The notes below the pieces were generated by a model. It made no database searches and was not told the DNA's origin. It saw nothing but the letters and a program-made list of their open reading frames with translations. The position numbers were made by a program, and so were the translations under genes. A stretch of DNA of 64,000 nt, taken from positions 5,394,501 to 5,458,500 of the forward strand of contig NZ_AP023247.1 of NCBI RefSeq assembly GCF_016756535.1. The letters are read 5' to 3'. Shown here piece after piece: positions 44,400 through 53,361 of the stretch. The number at the start of each line of letters is the position of its first letter. The first letter of the stretch is position 1. This DNA comes from Mesorhizobium sp. 131-2-1 (GTDB lineage Bacteria; Pseudomonadota; Alphaproteobacteria; Rhizobiales; Rhizobiaceae).

Positions 44400-46664
44400 C
44401 TAGCCTTCCCGTTCAGCCTCGATGGCCGCCAGGATGCGCGGCGGCGACATCGGGATGTGGGTCATGCGCACGCCGGCGGCGTTCGACACCGCATTGGCGA
44501 TCGCCGCCAGTGGCGGCACGATCGAGGTTTCACCGACGCCGCGCACCCCGTAGGGGTGGTTGGGGTTGGGGATCTCGAGGATCTGCGTGTCGATCATCGG
44601 CAGGTCGGAGCAGACCGGGATGCGGTAGTCGAGGAAGCCGGGGTTCTGCAGCCGCCCGTCCTTGCCGTAGATATACTCCTCGTTGAGCGCCCAGCCGATG
44701 CCTTGCGCCGCACCGCCCTGGTACTGGCCCTCGACATAGGTCGGGTGCACTGCCTTGCCGGCGTCCTGCACCACGGTGTAGCGGATGACCCTGGTGGCGC
44801 CGGTCTCGGGGTCGACCTCGATGTCGCAGATATGGGTGGCGAAGGAGACGCCGGCGCCGTCGGCGACCAGCTCGCTGTGGCCGGCGATCGGCCCGCCGGT
44901 CTTGCCGGAATCGGCCGCGATCTCCTTCAGCGACAGTTTTCCCAGATTGCCGTGCTTCTCGCCCTTGGCGACCGCATGGCCCTTTTCCCAGGCGACGTCG
45001 TCGACCGAGATGTCCCACATCTGCGCGGCGCGCTCGCGCAGGATCTTGATCGCGTTGCGGGCGGCCGAGATGGTCGCCATCGAGGAGGAGAAGGTGCCGC
45101 GGCTGCCGTCGGTCATGTCGTTGTAGCCGAGGCTCGACGTGTCGGCGACGATCGCCTTGACCTGCGAATAGTCGATGCCGAGCTCCTCCGCCGCCACCAG
45201 CGACAGCGAGGCGCGGGAACCACCGACGTCGACCGTGCCGACGGCAAGCGAGACCGAGCCGTCCATGCCGATGTTGAGGTCGGTGCAGGTCTGGCCGCCG
45301 AAGTTGAACCAGAAGCCGCAGGCCATGCCCCTGCCCTGGTTCTCCTTGAGCGGCGCCCTCATGTGCGGATGGTTCTTCACCGCTTCCAGCGTCGGGCCGA
45401 TGCCGATCGGGCCGTAGACCGGGCCGTAGGAGGAGCGTGTGCCCTCCTGGGCCGCATTCTTGATGCGGAAGTCGACCGGGTCGATGCCGATCTCCTTGGC
45501 CAGCTCGTCGACGGCGCTTTCCACGGCGAAGGCCGCCATCGGCGCCGAGGGCGCGCGATAGGCCGCGGTCTTCGGCCGGTTCACCAGCACCTCGTAGCCG
45601 ACGGTCTTGACGTTTTCGAGCTTGTAGCAGGCGAACGCCGTCATGGCGCCGATCTCGGCCCACATGCCGGCATAGGGGCCGCACGAATAGCGCAGCGTCG
45701 CCTCGGCGGCGGTGATGGTGCCGTCCTTGCGGGCGCCTATTCTGACGTCGATCGAAGTGGCGCTGGTCGGGCCGGAGGCGCGGAACACCTCGTCGCGGGT
45801 CATCACCAGCTTCACCGGCCGTCCGGCCTTGCGCGACAGAGCGAGCGCCACCGGCTCGGCCCAGACATGGGTCTTGCCGCCGAAACCGCCGCCTATCTCC
45901 GAAGAGGTGACGCGCAGCTTCGAAGCTTCCATGCCGAGCAGCTGGGCGCAATGCTGGCGATAGACGAAATGGCCCTGCGTGCAGACCCAGAGGTCGGCGG
46001 TGCCGTCGGACGACACGCTCGCCACGCAGGCATGCGGCTCGATATAGCCCTGGTGCGTCTGCTCGGTCTTGAAGGAGCGTTCGACGACGAAATCGGCCTG
46101 GCCAAAACCCGCATGGACGTCGCCATGGCCGTATTGCGTGCGCTTGGTGACGTTGGACGGCTTTACCGGCTTCTCCTCGAGGCCTTCGGTGAAGATGGCG
46201 TCGTTGATCAGCGGGGCGGAGTGCTTCATCGCCTCGTCGACATCGGTCACATGCGGCAGCACCTCGTATTCGATCTCGATCAGCTTCAGCGCCTGCCGGG
46301 CGGTGCGAGCGTCGATCGCCGCGACCGCGGCCACCGCATGGCCGTCATAGAGCGCCTTGGTGCGCGCCATGCAGTTGTCGAGGATGTCGTACATGGCGGC
46401 ATCGCCGTCGGTCAGGTCCGGGAGGTCGGCGGCGGTGATCACCGCCTTCACGCCGGCGAGTTTTTCCGCTTTCGAGGTGTCGATCTTCTTGATGATCGCA
46501 TGCGCGTGCGGGCTGCGCAGCACGCGGCCCACCAGTTGCCCCGCCATGTTGAAGTCGGCGCCGTAGCGGGCGCGGCCTGTCACCTTGTCGACGCCGTCGG
46601 GACGGATGGGACGCGTGCCGACGGAAGAGAAATTGCGTCCGGAGTAGCGCGGATCGAAATTCAT
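44400..46664 (-). CDS. xanthine dehydrogenase-family molybdopterin-binding subunit
   Basis: 754-residue large subunit of a molybdenum hydroxylase. GGGFGGKTHVWAEP and TAAYRAPSAPMAAFAVES match the cofactor-binding regions, and the near C-terminal GVGETS carries the catalytic Glu. It should hydroxylate an aldehyde or N-heterocycle. No Tat signal is seen, so it is probably cytoplasmic with the 2Fe-2S and FAD subunits upstream. Substrate unknown; an amidohydrolase and amine genes are upstream. Confidence 0.92.
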   Translation of the reverse strand: MNFDPRYSGRNFSSVGTRPIRPDGVDKVTGRARYGADFNMAGQLVGRVLRSPHAHAIIKKIDTSKAEKLAGVKAVITAADLPDLTDGDAAMYDILDNCMARTKALYDGHAVAAVAAIDARTARQALKLIEIEYEVLPHVTDVDEAMKHSAPLINDAIFTEGLEEKPVKPSNVTKRTQYGHGDVHAGFGQADFVVERSFKTEQTHQGYIEPHACVASVSSDGTADLWVCTQGHFVYRQHCAQLLGMEASKLRVTSSEIGGGFGGKTHVWAEPVALALSRKAGRPVKLVMTRDEVFRASGPTSATSIDVRIGARKDGTITAAEATLRYSCGPYAGMWAEIGAMTAFACYKLENVKTVGYEVLVNRPKTAAYRAPSAPMAAFAVESAVDELAKEIGIDPVDFRIKNAAQEGTRSSYGPVYGPIGIGPTLEAVKNHPHMRAPLKENQGRGMACGFWFNFGGQTCTDLNIGMDGSVSLAVGTVDVGGSRASLSLVAAEELGIDYSQVKAIVADTSSLGYNDMTDGSRGTFSSSMATISAARNAIKILRERAAQMWDISVDDVAWEKGHAVAKGEKHGNLGKLSLKEIAADSGKTGGPIAGHSELVADGAGVSFATHICDIEVDPETGATRVIRYTVVQDAGKAVHPTYVEGQYQGGAAQGIGWALNEEYIYGKDGRLQNPGFLDYRIPVCSDLPMIDTQILEIPNPNHPYGVRGVGETSIVPPLAAIANAVSNAAGVRMTHIPMSPPRILAAIEAEREG

Positions 46665-46665
46665 C

Positions 46666-47142
46666 TCAGGCTCCCTTCATCACGTTTGCGGCGTCCTGGA
46701 CGGCGCGCACGATCTTGTCATAGCCGGTGCAGCGGCAGAGGTTGCCGGCCAGGCCGAAGCGGATTTCCTCCTCGGTCGGGTCGGGATTCTTGGCGAGCAG
46801 GTCCTTGGCCGCGATCAGGAAGCCCGGCGTGCAGATGCCGCATTGCAAGGCGGCGTGCTCGAGGAATTTCTGCTGCAGCGGATGCAGCTGATCGCCATGC
46901 GCCATGCCCTCGACGGTTTCGATGCGCCGGCCTTCCGCCTCGGCGCCCAGCACCAGGCAGGAACAGACCAGCCGGTCGTCGAGGATGATGCTGCAGGCGC
47001 CGCAGTCGCCGGTGCCGCAGCCTTCCTTGGCGCCGGTCAGCCCCAGGCGGTCGCGCAAAACGTCGAGCAGCGTCTCGTCCGGCTGGCACAGGTATTCGAC
47101 GTGATCGCCATTGATTGTCGTTGAAACCGCTACACCGGCCAT
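46666..47142 (-). CDS. xanthine dehydrogenase-family 2Fe-2S subunit
   Basis: 158 residues. The N-terminal plant-type cluster has its cysteines in [10 protein letters not shown] and the later VCSC. The C-terminal helical domain carries the second cluster in CGICTPG and CRCTG. It moves electrons from the molybdenum site to FAD. The ATG overlaps the FAD subunit stop (ATGA), and the large-subunit gene starts 1 nt after its stop. Confidence 0.93.
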   Translation of the reverse strand: MAGVAVSTTINGDHVEYLCQPDETLLDVLRDRLGLTGAKEGCGTGDCGACSIILDDRLVCSCLVLGAEAEGRRIETVEGMAHGDQLHPLQQKFLEHAALQCGICTPGFLIAAKDLLAKNPDPTEEEIRFGLAGNLCRCTGYDKIVRAVQDAANVMKGA

Positions 47143-48002
47143 CACTTGCCTCCTGCACGCTGATAGGCGGTCGTGGCGGCTCTCCTGGCCAGCACACCCG
47201 CGACTTTCCGTCTGAACTCGATGGTGCCCCGCTTGTCGTCGATCGGGCGGCAGGCGCCCGCGCAGACCTTGGCGAGCCGCTCGAGCGCGGCCTCGTCGAG
47301 CGTCCTGCCGATAAGCGCCTCGGCGGCCTCTTCGACCAGCAGCACCGTGGGTGCCGCGGCGCCCAGCGCCACGCGGGCGGCCTTGACGACGCCCTGCTCG
47401 TCGAGCGTCAGGTTGACGCCGGCGCTGACCACAGCGATGTCCATCTCGGTGCGCGGAATGAAGCGCAGATAGGCATCGCCCGAACGCGGCGCGCGCTTGT
47501 CGAGCAGGATCGCGTCGATGATCTCGCCCTTGGCGAGCGAGGTCCTGCCCGGCCCGGTCGGCACGGCCTCCACGGCAATCGTGCGGCGGCCACCCGGCCC
47601 GGCAATCGATGCCCTGGCGCCGGCGGCCACCAGCGCCGGCACGCTGTCGGCGGCCGGCGAGGCGTTGCAGAGATTGCCGACGATGGTGCAGCGTCCCTGC
47701 ACCTGCTTGGAGCCGATCAGCTTGGCCGCCTCGACGACGCCCGGCCATGCCTTCCTGACGGAAGCGTTCTCGCCCAGAACGGCGCAGGGCACGGCGGCGC
47801 CGATGCTGAAGCCTTCGGCGGATTCGCGGATTTCGCTCAGGCCGTCGATGGCCTTGATGTCGACAATCAGGTCGGGTTCGATGAAGCCGCCCTTCATCCT
47901 TACCAGGAGGTCGCTGCCTCCGGCGAGGATGGCGGCCGTGCCGGACGACCCGGCCAGCAGGCCAACGGCGTCGTCGATTGAATGCGGACGTATGTAGCGC
48001 AT
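47142..48002 (-). CDS. xanthine dehydrogenase-family FAD-binding subunit
   Basis: 286 residues. FAD-binding motifs are ILAGGSDLLVRMK (about 25-37) and TIVGNLCNASPAADSVPAL. First gene of the molybdoenzyme operon. The start at 48002 has GAGGAGACG immediately upstream; an upstream extension to 48098 would lack this. Gene order FAD, 2Fe-2S, Mo subunit is that of CoxMSL/CODH-like hydroxylases. Confidence 0.92.
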   Translation of the reverse strand: MRYIRPHSIDDAVGLLAGSSGTAAILAGGSDLLVRMKGGFIEPDLIVDIKAIDGLSEIRESAEGFSIGAAVPCAVLGENASVRKAWPGVVEAAKLIGSKQVQGRCTIVGNLCNASPAADSVPALVAAGARASIAGPGGRRTIAVEAVPTGPGRTSLAKGEIIDAILLDKRAPRSGDAYLRFIPRTEMDIAVVSAGVNLTLDEQGVVKAARVALGAAAPTVLLVEEAAEALIGRTLDEAALERLAKVCAGACRPIDDKRGTIEFRRKVAGVLARRAATTAYQRAGGK

Positions 48003-48169
48003 CGTCTCCTCATGTTTATCGCAATTTCGTCGACCGTTATAAAGGGTCTCCTCATAATGGCCATCCTCTTCCGCACCGGCGGCGATTGGGCCAGCCACTG
48101 CAAAATTAGGTCCAAGGCGGCAACCGACATGTGCCAGCGCCGGCGCGCCGCACGAGGATGTCCTTGCAC

Positions 48170-49318
48170 TCAGCCCAGCAAATTGCGCGCCGCGCGCATG
48201 AATATTTTCGAGCCGACCGGGATCAGGTCGTCCGGGAAGTCGTAATCCGGGTTGTGCAGCGAAGGGTACCGCTCGCCGGCGCCGAGGAAGAACATGGCCG
48301 ACCTGGCATTGTGGCCAAAGATGCCGAAATCCTCCGAGGCGCGCATCGGCAGGCCTTCCTCGCCGCGCGGCACGCCCTCTTCATCGAGAGCGCGGGTCAG
48401 ATGCTCCACCGCGTCCGGCGCGTTGACGCTGGCGACGAATATCTCGTGATAGTCGCAACTGACGGCAAGGCGGTGCTCGTCCGCGATCCTAGTGGCCAGC
48501 GCTTCCGCGCCCGCGACGAGCTCCGCCATGCGGTCGTCGCGCCGGGTGCGCAGCGTCGCCCACACCTCGGCATGGGCGGGCGCGATGCCGAACACCGCCT
48601 CGCCCATCGCGGCATGGGTGACGGTCACCATACTGAACTCGTCGTCGGCGAAGGTTCCGCGCCCGAGCGCCGGAAGCTGCGGCATGAGCTGGCTAACCGC
48701 CAGCATCGGCGAGACGCCGGTTTCGGGCATCGAGGAATGCGCGGTCTTGCCCTCCAGCACGATGCGCATGCCGCGCGAGGCGCAGTTGACCACGCCGGGC
48801 TTGACCCGCACTTCGCCGAACGGCACGCCAGGCAGATTGTGCAGCGAGAAGGCGAAGTCCGGCGCGATCTCGCCGAAGCGCGGATCGGCGACGACGCCGG
48901 CCGCGCCGTTGCCGGTTTCCTCGGCCGGCTGGAACATCAGCACGACGCGGCCGCGGGCGGGCCGTTCGCGCCCAAGCTGGCGGCCGAGCGCCGCGAGGAT
49001 CGCAGTGTGGCCGTCATGGCCGCACATATGCGACTTGCCCGGCACCTGCGAAGCATGTTCGACGCCCGAAAGCTCATGGATCGGCAGCGCGTCGAGCTCC
49101 GAGCGGAACAGCACCGTCGGCCCTGCCGTGCCGCTGTCATAGACCGCCGCCACGCCATGGCCGCCGAGGCCGGTCAGCACTTTGTCCGGCCCGGTGTCGG
49201 CGAGGAAGTCGACGACCTCCTTGGCCGTCCTCTCCTCCTCGTTGGAGATTTCCGGCTGCTGATGCAGCCTACGGCGCCATGCCGTAAGCTCGACAATGTC
49301 TCGATTGGTCAGGGTCAC
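48170..49318 (-). CDS. M20-family amidohydrolase (hippurate hydrolase-like)
   Basis: 382-residue cytoplasmic zinc peptidase-fold enzyme. Metal ligands lie in MCGHDGHTA, QPAEETGNGA and a late LHNPDYDF. It removes acyl groups from N-acyl amino acids or related amides. It starts with GTG after GGAAGAC. It is the third gene after the APC permease and aldehyde dehydrogenase, with gaps of 74 and 91 nt, which suggests uptake and breakdown of an acylated amine or amino acid. Confidence 0.88.
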   Translation of the reverse strand: MTLTNRDIVELTAWRRRLHQQPEISNEEERTAKEVVDFLADTGPDKVLTGLGGHGVAAVYDSGTAGPTVLFRSELDALPIHELSGVEHASQVPGKSHMCGHDGHTAILAALGRQLGRERPARGRVVLMFQPAEETGNGAAGVVADPRFGEIAPDFAFSLHNLPGVPFGEVRVKPGVVNCASRGMRIVLEGKTAHSSMPETGVSPMLAVSQLMPQLPALGRGTFADDEFSMVTVTHAAMGEAVFGIAPAHAEVWATLRTRRDDRMAELVAGAEALATRIADEHRLAVSCDYHEIFVASVNAPDAVEHLTRALDEEGVPRGEEGLPMRASEDFGIFGHNARSAMFFLGAGERYPSLHNPDYDFPDDLIPVGSKIFMRAARNLLG

Positions 49319-49409
49319 GTCTTCCGGCTCCGCTTGGCTGGGCGGTCTTCATAGCACGCGACGCTGTCCTGGTGAGCCAGAAACTCGACGGTTTCCCCCT
49401 GAGGGACGA

Positions 49410-50900
49410 CTATCCGAGCGCGATCCAGGCGGTCTTGAGATCGACGTATTTCTCGATGGCGTGCAGCGACTTGTCGCGGCCGAAGCCGGACTGCTTGACG
49501 CCGCCGAGCGGCACCGTGATGTCGGCGCCGCCATAGGTGTTGACGTGGACGACGCCGGCATTGATGGCGCGCACCATGCGGTGCGCCGTCGATAGGTTCG
49601 AGGTCCACACGGCGGAAGCCAGGCCATAGACGGTCGAGTTGGCGAGCCGCACCGCCTCCGCCTCGGTGTCGAAGCGCATGACGCCGAGAACCGGTCCGAA
49701 GACCTCCTCGCGGGCGAGCTGCATCCTTTCGGTGACGTTTTCGAAGATGGTCGGCGCCATGTAGCTGCCGCCGGTCTCGGCCAGGATGCGGTCGCCGCCG
49801 GTGACGAGGCGGCCGCCCTCCTCCGCCGCCCTGGCGACGAAGCCGAGATTCTTGTCGAGCTGCTCGGCGCTCGACACCGCGCCGATGTCGCTCGCGAGAT
49901 CAAGCGGATCGCCGACCTTGAGCTTCGTGGTTGCGTTCAGGAGTTCGTCCATGAAGCGGTCGTAGACCGACGACTGGACGAGCATGCGGGAGCCGGCGAC
50001 ACAGACCTGTCCGGAGTTGCGGAAAATGCCGTTGGCCGAGACGGTCGCCGCCTGCTTCAGGTCGGGCGCATCGGCGAAGACGATGTTGGGCGACTTGCCG
50101 CCGAGCTCGAGGAAGACGCGCTTCAGGTTGGAGCGCGCGGAATATTCGAGCAGCCGGCGGCCGACCGGCCCCGAGCCGGTGAAGGCGATGGCGTCGACAT
50201 CCATATGCAGGCCGAGCGCCTCGCCGGCAACGGCGCCACGGCCGGTGACGACGTTGAGCACTCCGGCGGGAAGTCCGGCCTCGGCGGCGAGTTCCGCCAG
50301 CCGCAAAAGCGTCAGCGAGGCGATCTCCGGCGGCTTGACGACGATCGAGTTGCCGGCGGCGAGCGCCGGCGCGATCTTCCAGGCGCCGATCATCAGCGGG
50401 AAATTCCAGGGCACGATGACGCCGACGACGCCGAGCGGCTCCTTGTGGATCAGCCCAAGCACGTTGTCGGCCGTCGGTGCGATCTCGCCATAGATCTTGT
50501 CGATCGCCTCGGCGTAGTAGCGGATGGTGCCGGCCGCCGACAGCGGCTCGGCCTTGTAGGCCATGCCGATCTCGGTGCCGTTGTCGCGCACGCCGAGCAC
50601 GGCGAGCTCGTCGGCGTGCTTCTCGACCAGCTCGGCGAGCTTCGTCAGCACCTTCTTGCGAGAGGCCGGTGCAGCGCACGACCAGGAACCCTTCTCGAAG
50701 GCCTTGCGGGCAGCGAGCACCGCGCGATCGATGTCGGCGGCATTGCCGTCGGCGATGCTGGCGAACGGACGCCCGTCGATCGGCGAGATCACCGACAATG
50801 TGGCGCCAGTCGCGCCCGCCGTCTGGACGCCATCGATGAACAGGTTTTGCGCGCCGATCTCGGCCTTGCGCAGCGTGTCGATGGTGGTCTGGCTGATCAT
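49410..50900 (-). CDS. aldehyde dehydrogenase
   Basis: 496 residues. NAD(P)-dependent class with VVPWNFPLM, the Glu in LELGGKSP and the catalytic Cys in NSGQVCVAGS. Similar to PuuC-type gamma-aminobutyraldehyde or betaine-aldehyde dehydrogenases, which take aldehydes released by aminotransferases. Two class III aminotransferases occur in linked loci (16600 and 55329). Cytoplasmic. Confidence 0.9.
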   Translation of the reverse strand: MISQTTIDTLRKAEIGAQNLFIDGVQTAGATGATLSVISPIDGRPFASIADGNAADIDRAVLAARKAFEKGSWSCAAPASRKKVLTKLAELVEKHADELAVLGVRDNGTEIGMAYKAEPLSAAGTIRYYAEAIDKIYGEIAPTADNVLGLIHKEPLGVVGVIVPWNFPLMIGAWKIAPALAAGNSIVVKPPEIASLTLLRLAELAAEAGLPAGVLNVVTGRGAVAGEALGLHMDVDAIAFTGSGPVGRRLLEYSARSNLKRVFLELGGKSPNIVFADAPDLKQAATVSANGIFRNSGQVCVAGSRMLVQSSVYDRFMDELLNATTKLKVGDPLDLASDIGAVSSAEQLDKNLGFVARAAEEGGRLVTGGDRILAETGGSYMAPTIFENVTERMQLAREEVFGPVLGVMRFDTEAEAVRLANSTVYGLASAVWTSNLSTAHRMVRAINAGVVHVNTYGGADITVPLGGVKQSGFGRDKSLHAIEKYVDLKTAWIALG

Positions 50901-50974
50901 TGGCTAGCGGCTCCGAAGGCAACGTGAAGGGTGGTTCGAGAAGGGCGGCGCCGGGCGCCGCCCCTCTGTCAGTC

Positions 50975-52420
50975 TCAATCCTTCAGAGGCACACCGAGAT
51001 TTTCGAAGGCGACCGGATCGCGGCCCTTCAGCGCGCCCGCCAGCAACAGGCCGACCACGGCGGCGATCAGCACCAGTAGCGGCAGGAACACGCCGAGGAA
51101 GCCGCCCGCGCCCGACAGGCTGCCGAAATTGATGACGATCAGGTAGATGATGACGACAAAGGCGATGAAGGTAAGCCCCGGCAGGACGGTGGTCTTCAGC
51201 GCGTTTTCCTGGGCGGACGGATGGGCGCGGAAGTACATCACGACGGCCAGCGAGGCCACCGCCATCATCACGATGACGCCGAGCGTGGCGACGTTGGTCA
51301 GCCACGAAAACAGCGCCAGCACCGGATCGAGGCCGAGCACGGCGAAGAGCCCGACGACAACGGCCGCAAGCACGCTCTGGATGACCGAGGCGACATGCGG
51401 GCTCTGGTGCACCGAATGGGTCACGCCGATGGTCTGCGGCAGAAGCTTCTCGCGGCCGGCGACGTAGATGTAGCGGGCAACCGCGTTGTGGAATGCCAGC
51501 ACGCCGGCGAACAGGCTCGACACGAACAGGATGCTCATGGCGTGGGTGAGCAGCGTTCCGGAATAGCGGTCGGACAGGCCGAACAGGAAGGTGGTCGGAT
51601 CCTGGAGGCCCTGCAGGGCCGGCAGCAGCTTGTCGACGCCGGCGCCGACCGCCATCAGCCAGGCGGTGACCATGTAGAACAGGCCGATCAGGATGACGGA
51701 AAAGTAGGTGGCGCGCGGAATGGTGACCTTGGGGTCGCGCGCCTCCTCGGCATAGATGGTTGTCGCCTCGAAGCCGATAAATGCGGCAAAGCAGAACAGG
51801 ATGGCGATCGCCGGCGCGCCGCTGGTGATCTGGCTCCAGCTGAACGGCGCGGCCGACAGGCCGCTGTCGCCGCCGGTCCTAAGGATCGTCAGGTCGAGGA
51901 TCAGCACCACCACATATTCGGCAAGCACCAGCACGGTCAGGATCTTGGCCGACAGGTCGACCTGGCGGTAGCCGAGCACGGCGACGATGGCGATGGCGAT
52001 GAAGCTCCACACCCACCAGGGCAGAGCGATGCCCCAGCCGGCGAACAGGCCGGCGGTGGCGGCGCCGAGCAGGCCCATGACGCCGATCTGCATGGCATTG
52101 TAGGACAGGATGGCGATCAACGCCGTGGCGCCGCCGGCGAGGCCGCCGAGCCCGCGCGCCGCATAGGCATAGAAGGCGCCCGCATTGCCGACATGGCGCG
52201 ACATGGCGACGTAGCCGACCGCGAACAGCAGCAGCAGCACCGTCACGATGAGATAGGTGCCGGCAAAACCGGCACCGTTGCCCATCAGCATGCCGAGCGG
52301 CGTGCCACCCGCCACAGCCGTGAGCGGCGCCGCGGCCGAGATCACCATGAAGGTGATGGCGCCAACGCCAAGGCTGTTCTTCCTTAGCCGGTTCGCTTCG
52401 CCGGCTTCAATTGTCGTCAT
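50975..52420 (-). CDS. APC-family amino acid/amine permease
   Basis: 481 residues, about 12 hydrophobic helices. The first helix has GVGAITFMVISAAAPLTAVAGG and a later one FAAFIGFEATTIYAEEARDP, typical of the amino acid-polyamine-organocation superfamily. The ATG at 52420 follows GGAGGGAAAG. It is divergent from an IclR regulator with 176 nt between, and is the first gene of a permease, aldehyde dehydrogenase and amidohydrolase set. Confidence 0.92.
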   Translation of the reverse strand: MTTIEAGEANRLRKNSLGVGAITFMVISAAAPLTAVAGGTPLGMLMGNGAGFAGTYLIVTVLLLLFAVGYVAMSRHVGNAGAFYAYAARGLGGLAGGATALIAILSYNAMQIGVMGLLGAATAGLFAGWGIALPWWVWSFIAIAIVAVLGYRQVDLSAKILTVLVLAEYVVVLILDLTILRTGGDSGLSAAPFSWSQITSGAPAIAILFCFAAFIGFEATTIYAEEARDPKVTIPRATYFSVILIGLFYMVTAWLMAVGAGVDKLLPALQGLQDPTTFLFGLSDRYSGTLLTHAMSILFVSSLFAGVLAFHNAVARYIYVAGREKLLPQTIGVTHSVHQSPHVASVIQSVLAAVVVGLFAVLGLDPVLALFSWLTNVATLGVIVMMAVASLAVVMYFRAHPSAQENALKTTVLPGLTFIAFVVIIYLIVINFGSLSGAGGFLGVFLPLLVLIAAVVGLLLAGALKGRDPVAFENLGVPLKD

Positions 52421-52495
52421 CTTTCCCTCCAGATCCGCGCTCGCGGAAACCAAGTGTCCCTGAAATGCCGGGGCCTTCTGCGGGCCATTTATCGT

Positions 52496-52577
52496 TTCAC
52501 TATTTGGAACGACATTTCGAATATAGACTTGCAAAGGAATCGACTTGCTGTCAAGTTAATTCGCACGTTAAGTATCT
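52496..52577. promoter_or_regulatory. divergent control region shared with the 18-kb IclR locus
   Basis: Block 1 at 52496-52528 (TTCACTATTTGG at one end, ATATAGAC at the other) and block 2 at 52550-52577 (GTCAAGTTA to AAGTATCT) match 18048-18083 and 18108-18135. Both lie in the same order and close to the same distance from an IclR start. TTTGGAACGACATTTCGAA within block 1 is an imperfect palindrome of the kind IclR proteins bind. Confidence 0.7.
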
Positions 52578-52596
52578 GATGGAGGATCAGACCGGG

Positions 52597-53361
52597 ATGG
52601 GCACGGTAGGCAAAGCCGTTTCACTGCTGGAAATGCTCGGTCGCGGCGCGCCCGAGACGGCGCTGGCCGACCTCGCCAGGCGCGCCGGCTTCGACAAGGC
52701 GACGACGCGGCGGCTGCTGGTCTCGCTCATCGAGCACGGGCTGGTGGAGCAGGATGAAACCACGCGGCTTTACCGGCTGGGCGCCGGCGTCGCGCGGTTG
52801 GCGCTGATGCGCGAGGTGCAGTTTCCGTTCCTGCGCATGGCGGTGCCGGTGGTCGAGCACCTGGCGGCCGAGACCGGCGAGACCGTGCATCTCTCCGAAT
52901 ATTCGAAGCGCGGCCTGATCTCCGTCCATGTCATCGAATCGGCCAAGGCCAACCGCGTCAGCGTGCAGCTTGGCGAGGTGCTGCCTATGCATGCGACAGC
53001 TTCCGGCATCGCCTTCCTGGCGTTCACCGAAGAGCATGTCCGCGCCGGCGTCCTCGCCGGACCGCTGCCGGCCTTCACCCCCTACACGATCGGCGATGCC
53101 GAAACGCTTGCTGAACACATCGCCGCCGCCCGCGCGCGCGGGCATTCGACCGGCTCGCAAGGCTATGAGGAAGGCGTGCTCAGCGTCGCGGCGCCGATCC
53201 TCGGCGCCGACGGCTTGGCCATCGGCACCATCGCGGTCGCAGCACCCAGGGTGCGAATCCAGAAGGGCGACATCGAGCGCCATGGCGCCAGCGTCGCGGC
53301 CGCGGCGCGCGGCATCAGCGAGCGGCTTTTCGGCGGCCTGCCGGGCCGCAAGCGGGCATGA
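52597..53361 (+). CDS. IclR-family transcriptional regulator (paralogue of 18149)
   Basis: 254 residues. Helix-turn-helix DKATTRRLLVSLIEHGLVEQ, then an IclR effector domain with LPMHATASGIAFLA and GHSTGSQGYEEGVLSVAAP. The start at 52597 (MGTVGKAVSLLE) matches the paralogue and has GGAGGA upstream; an ATG at 52579 is in frame but would put that site inside the gene. It overlaps the next gene by ATGA, so it heads the operon it probably controls. Confidence 0.92.
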   Translation: MGTVGKAVSLLEMLGRGAPETALADLARRAGFDKATTRRLLVSLIEHGLVEQDETTRLYRLGAGVARLALMREVQFPFLRMAVPVVEHLAAETGETVHLSEYSKRGLISVHVIESAKANRVSVQLGEVLPMHATASGIAFLAFTEEHVRAGVLAGPLPAFTPYTIGDAETLAEHIAAARARGHSTGSQGYEEGVLSVAAPILGADGLAIGTIAVAAPRVRIQKGDIERHGASVAAAARGISERLFGGLPGRKRA

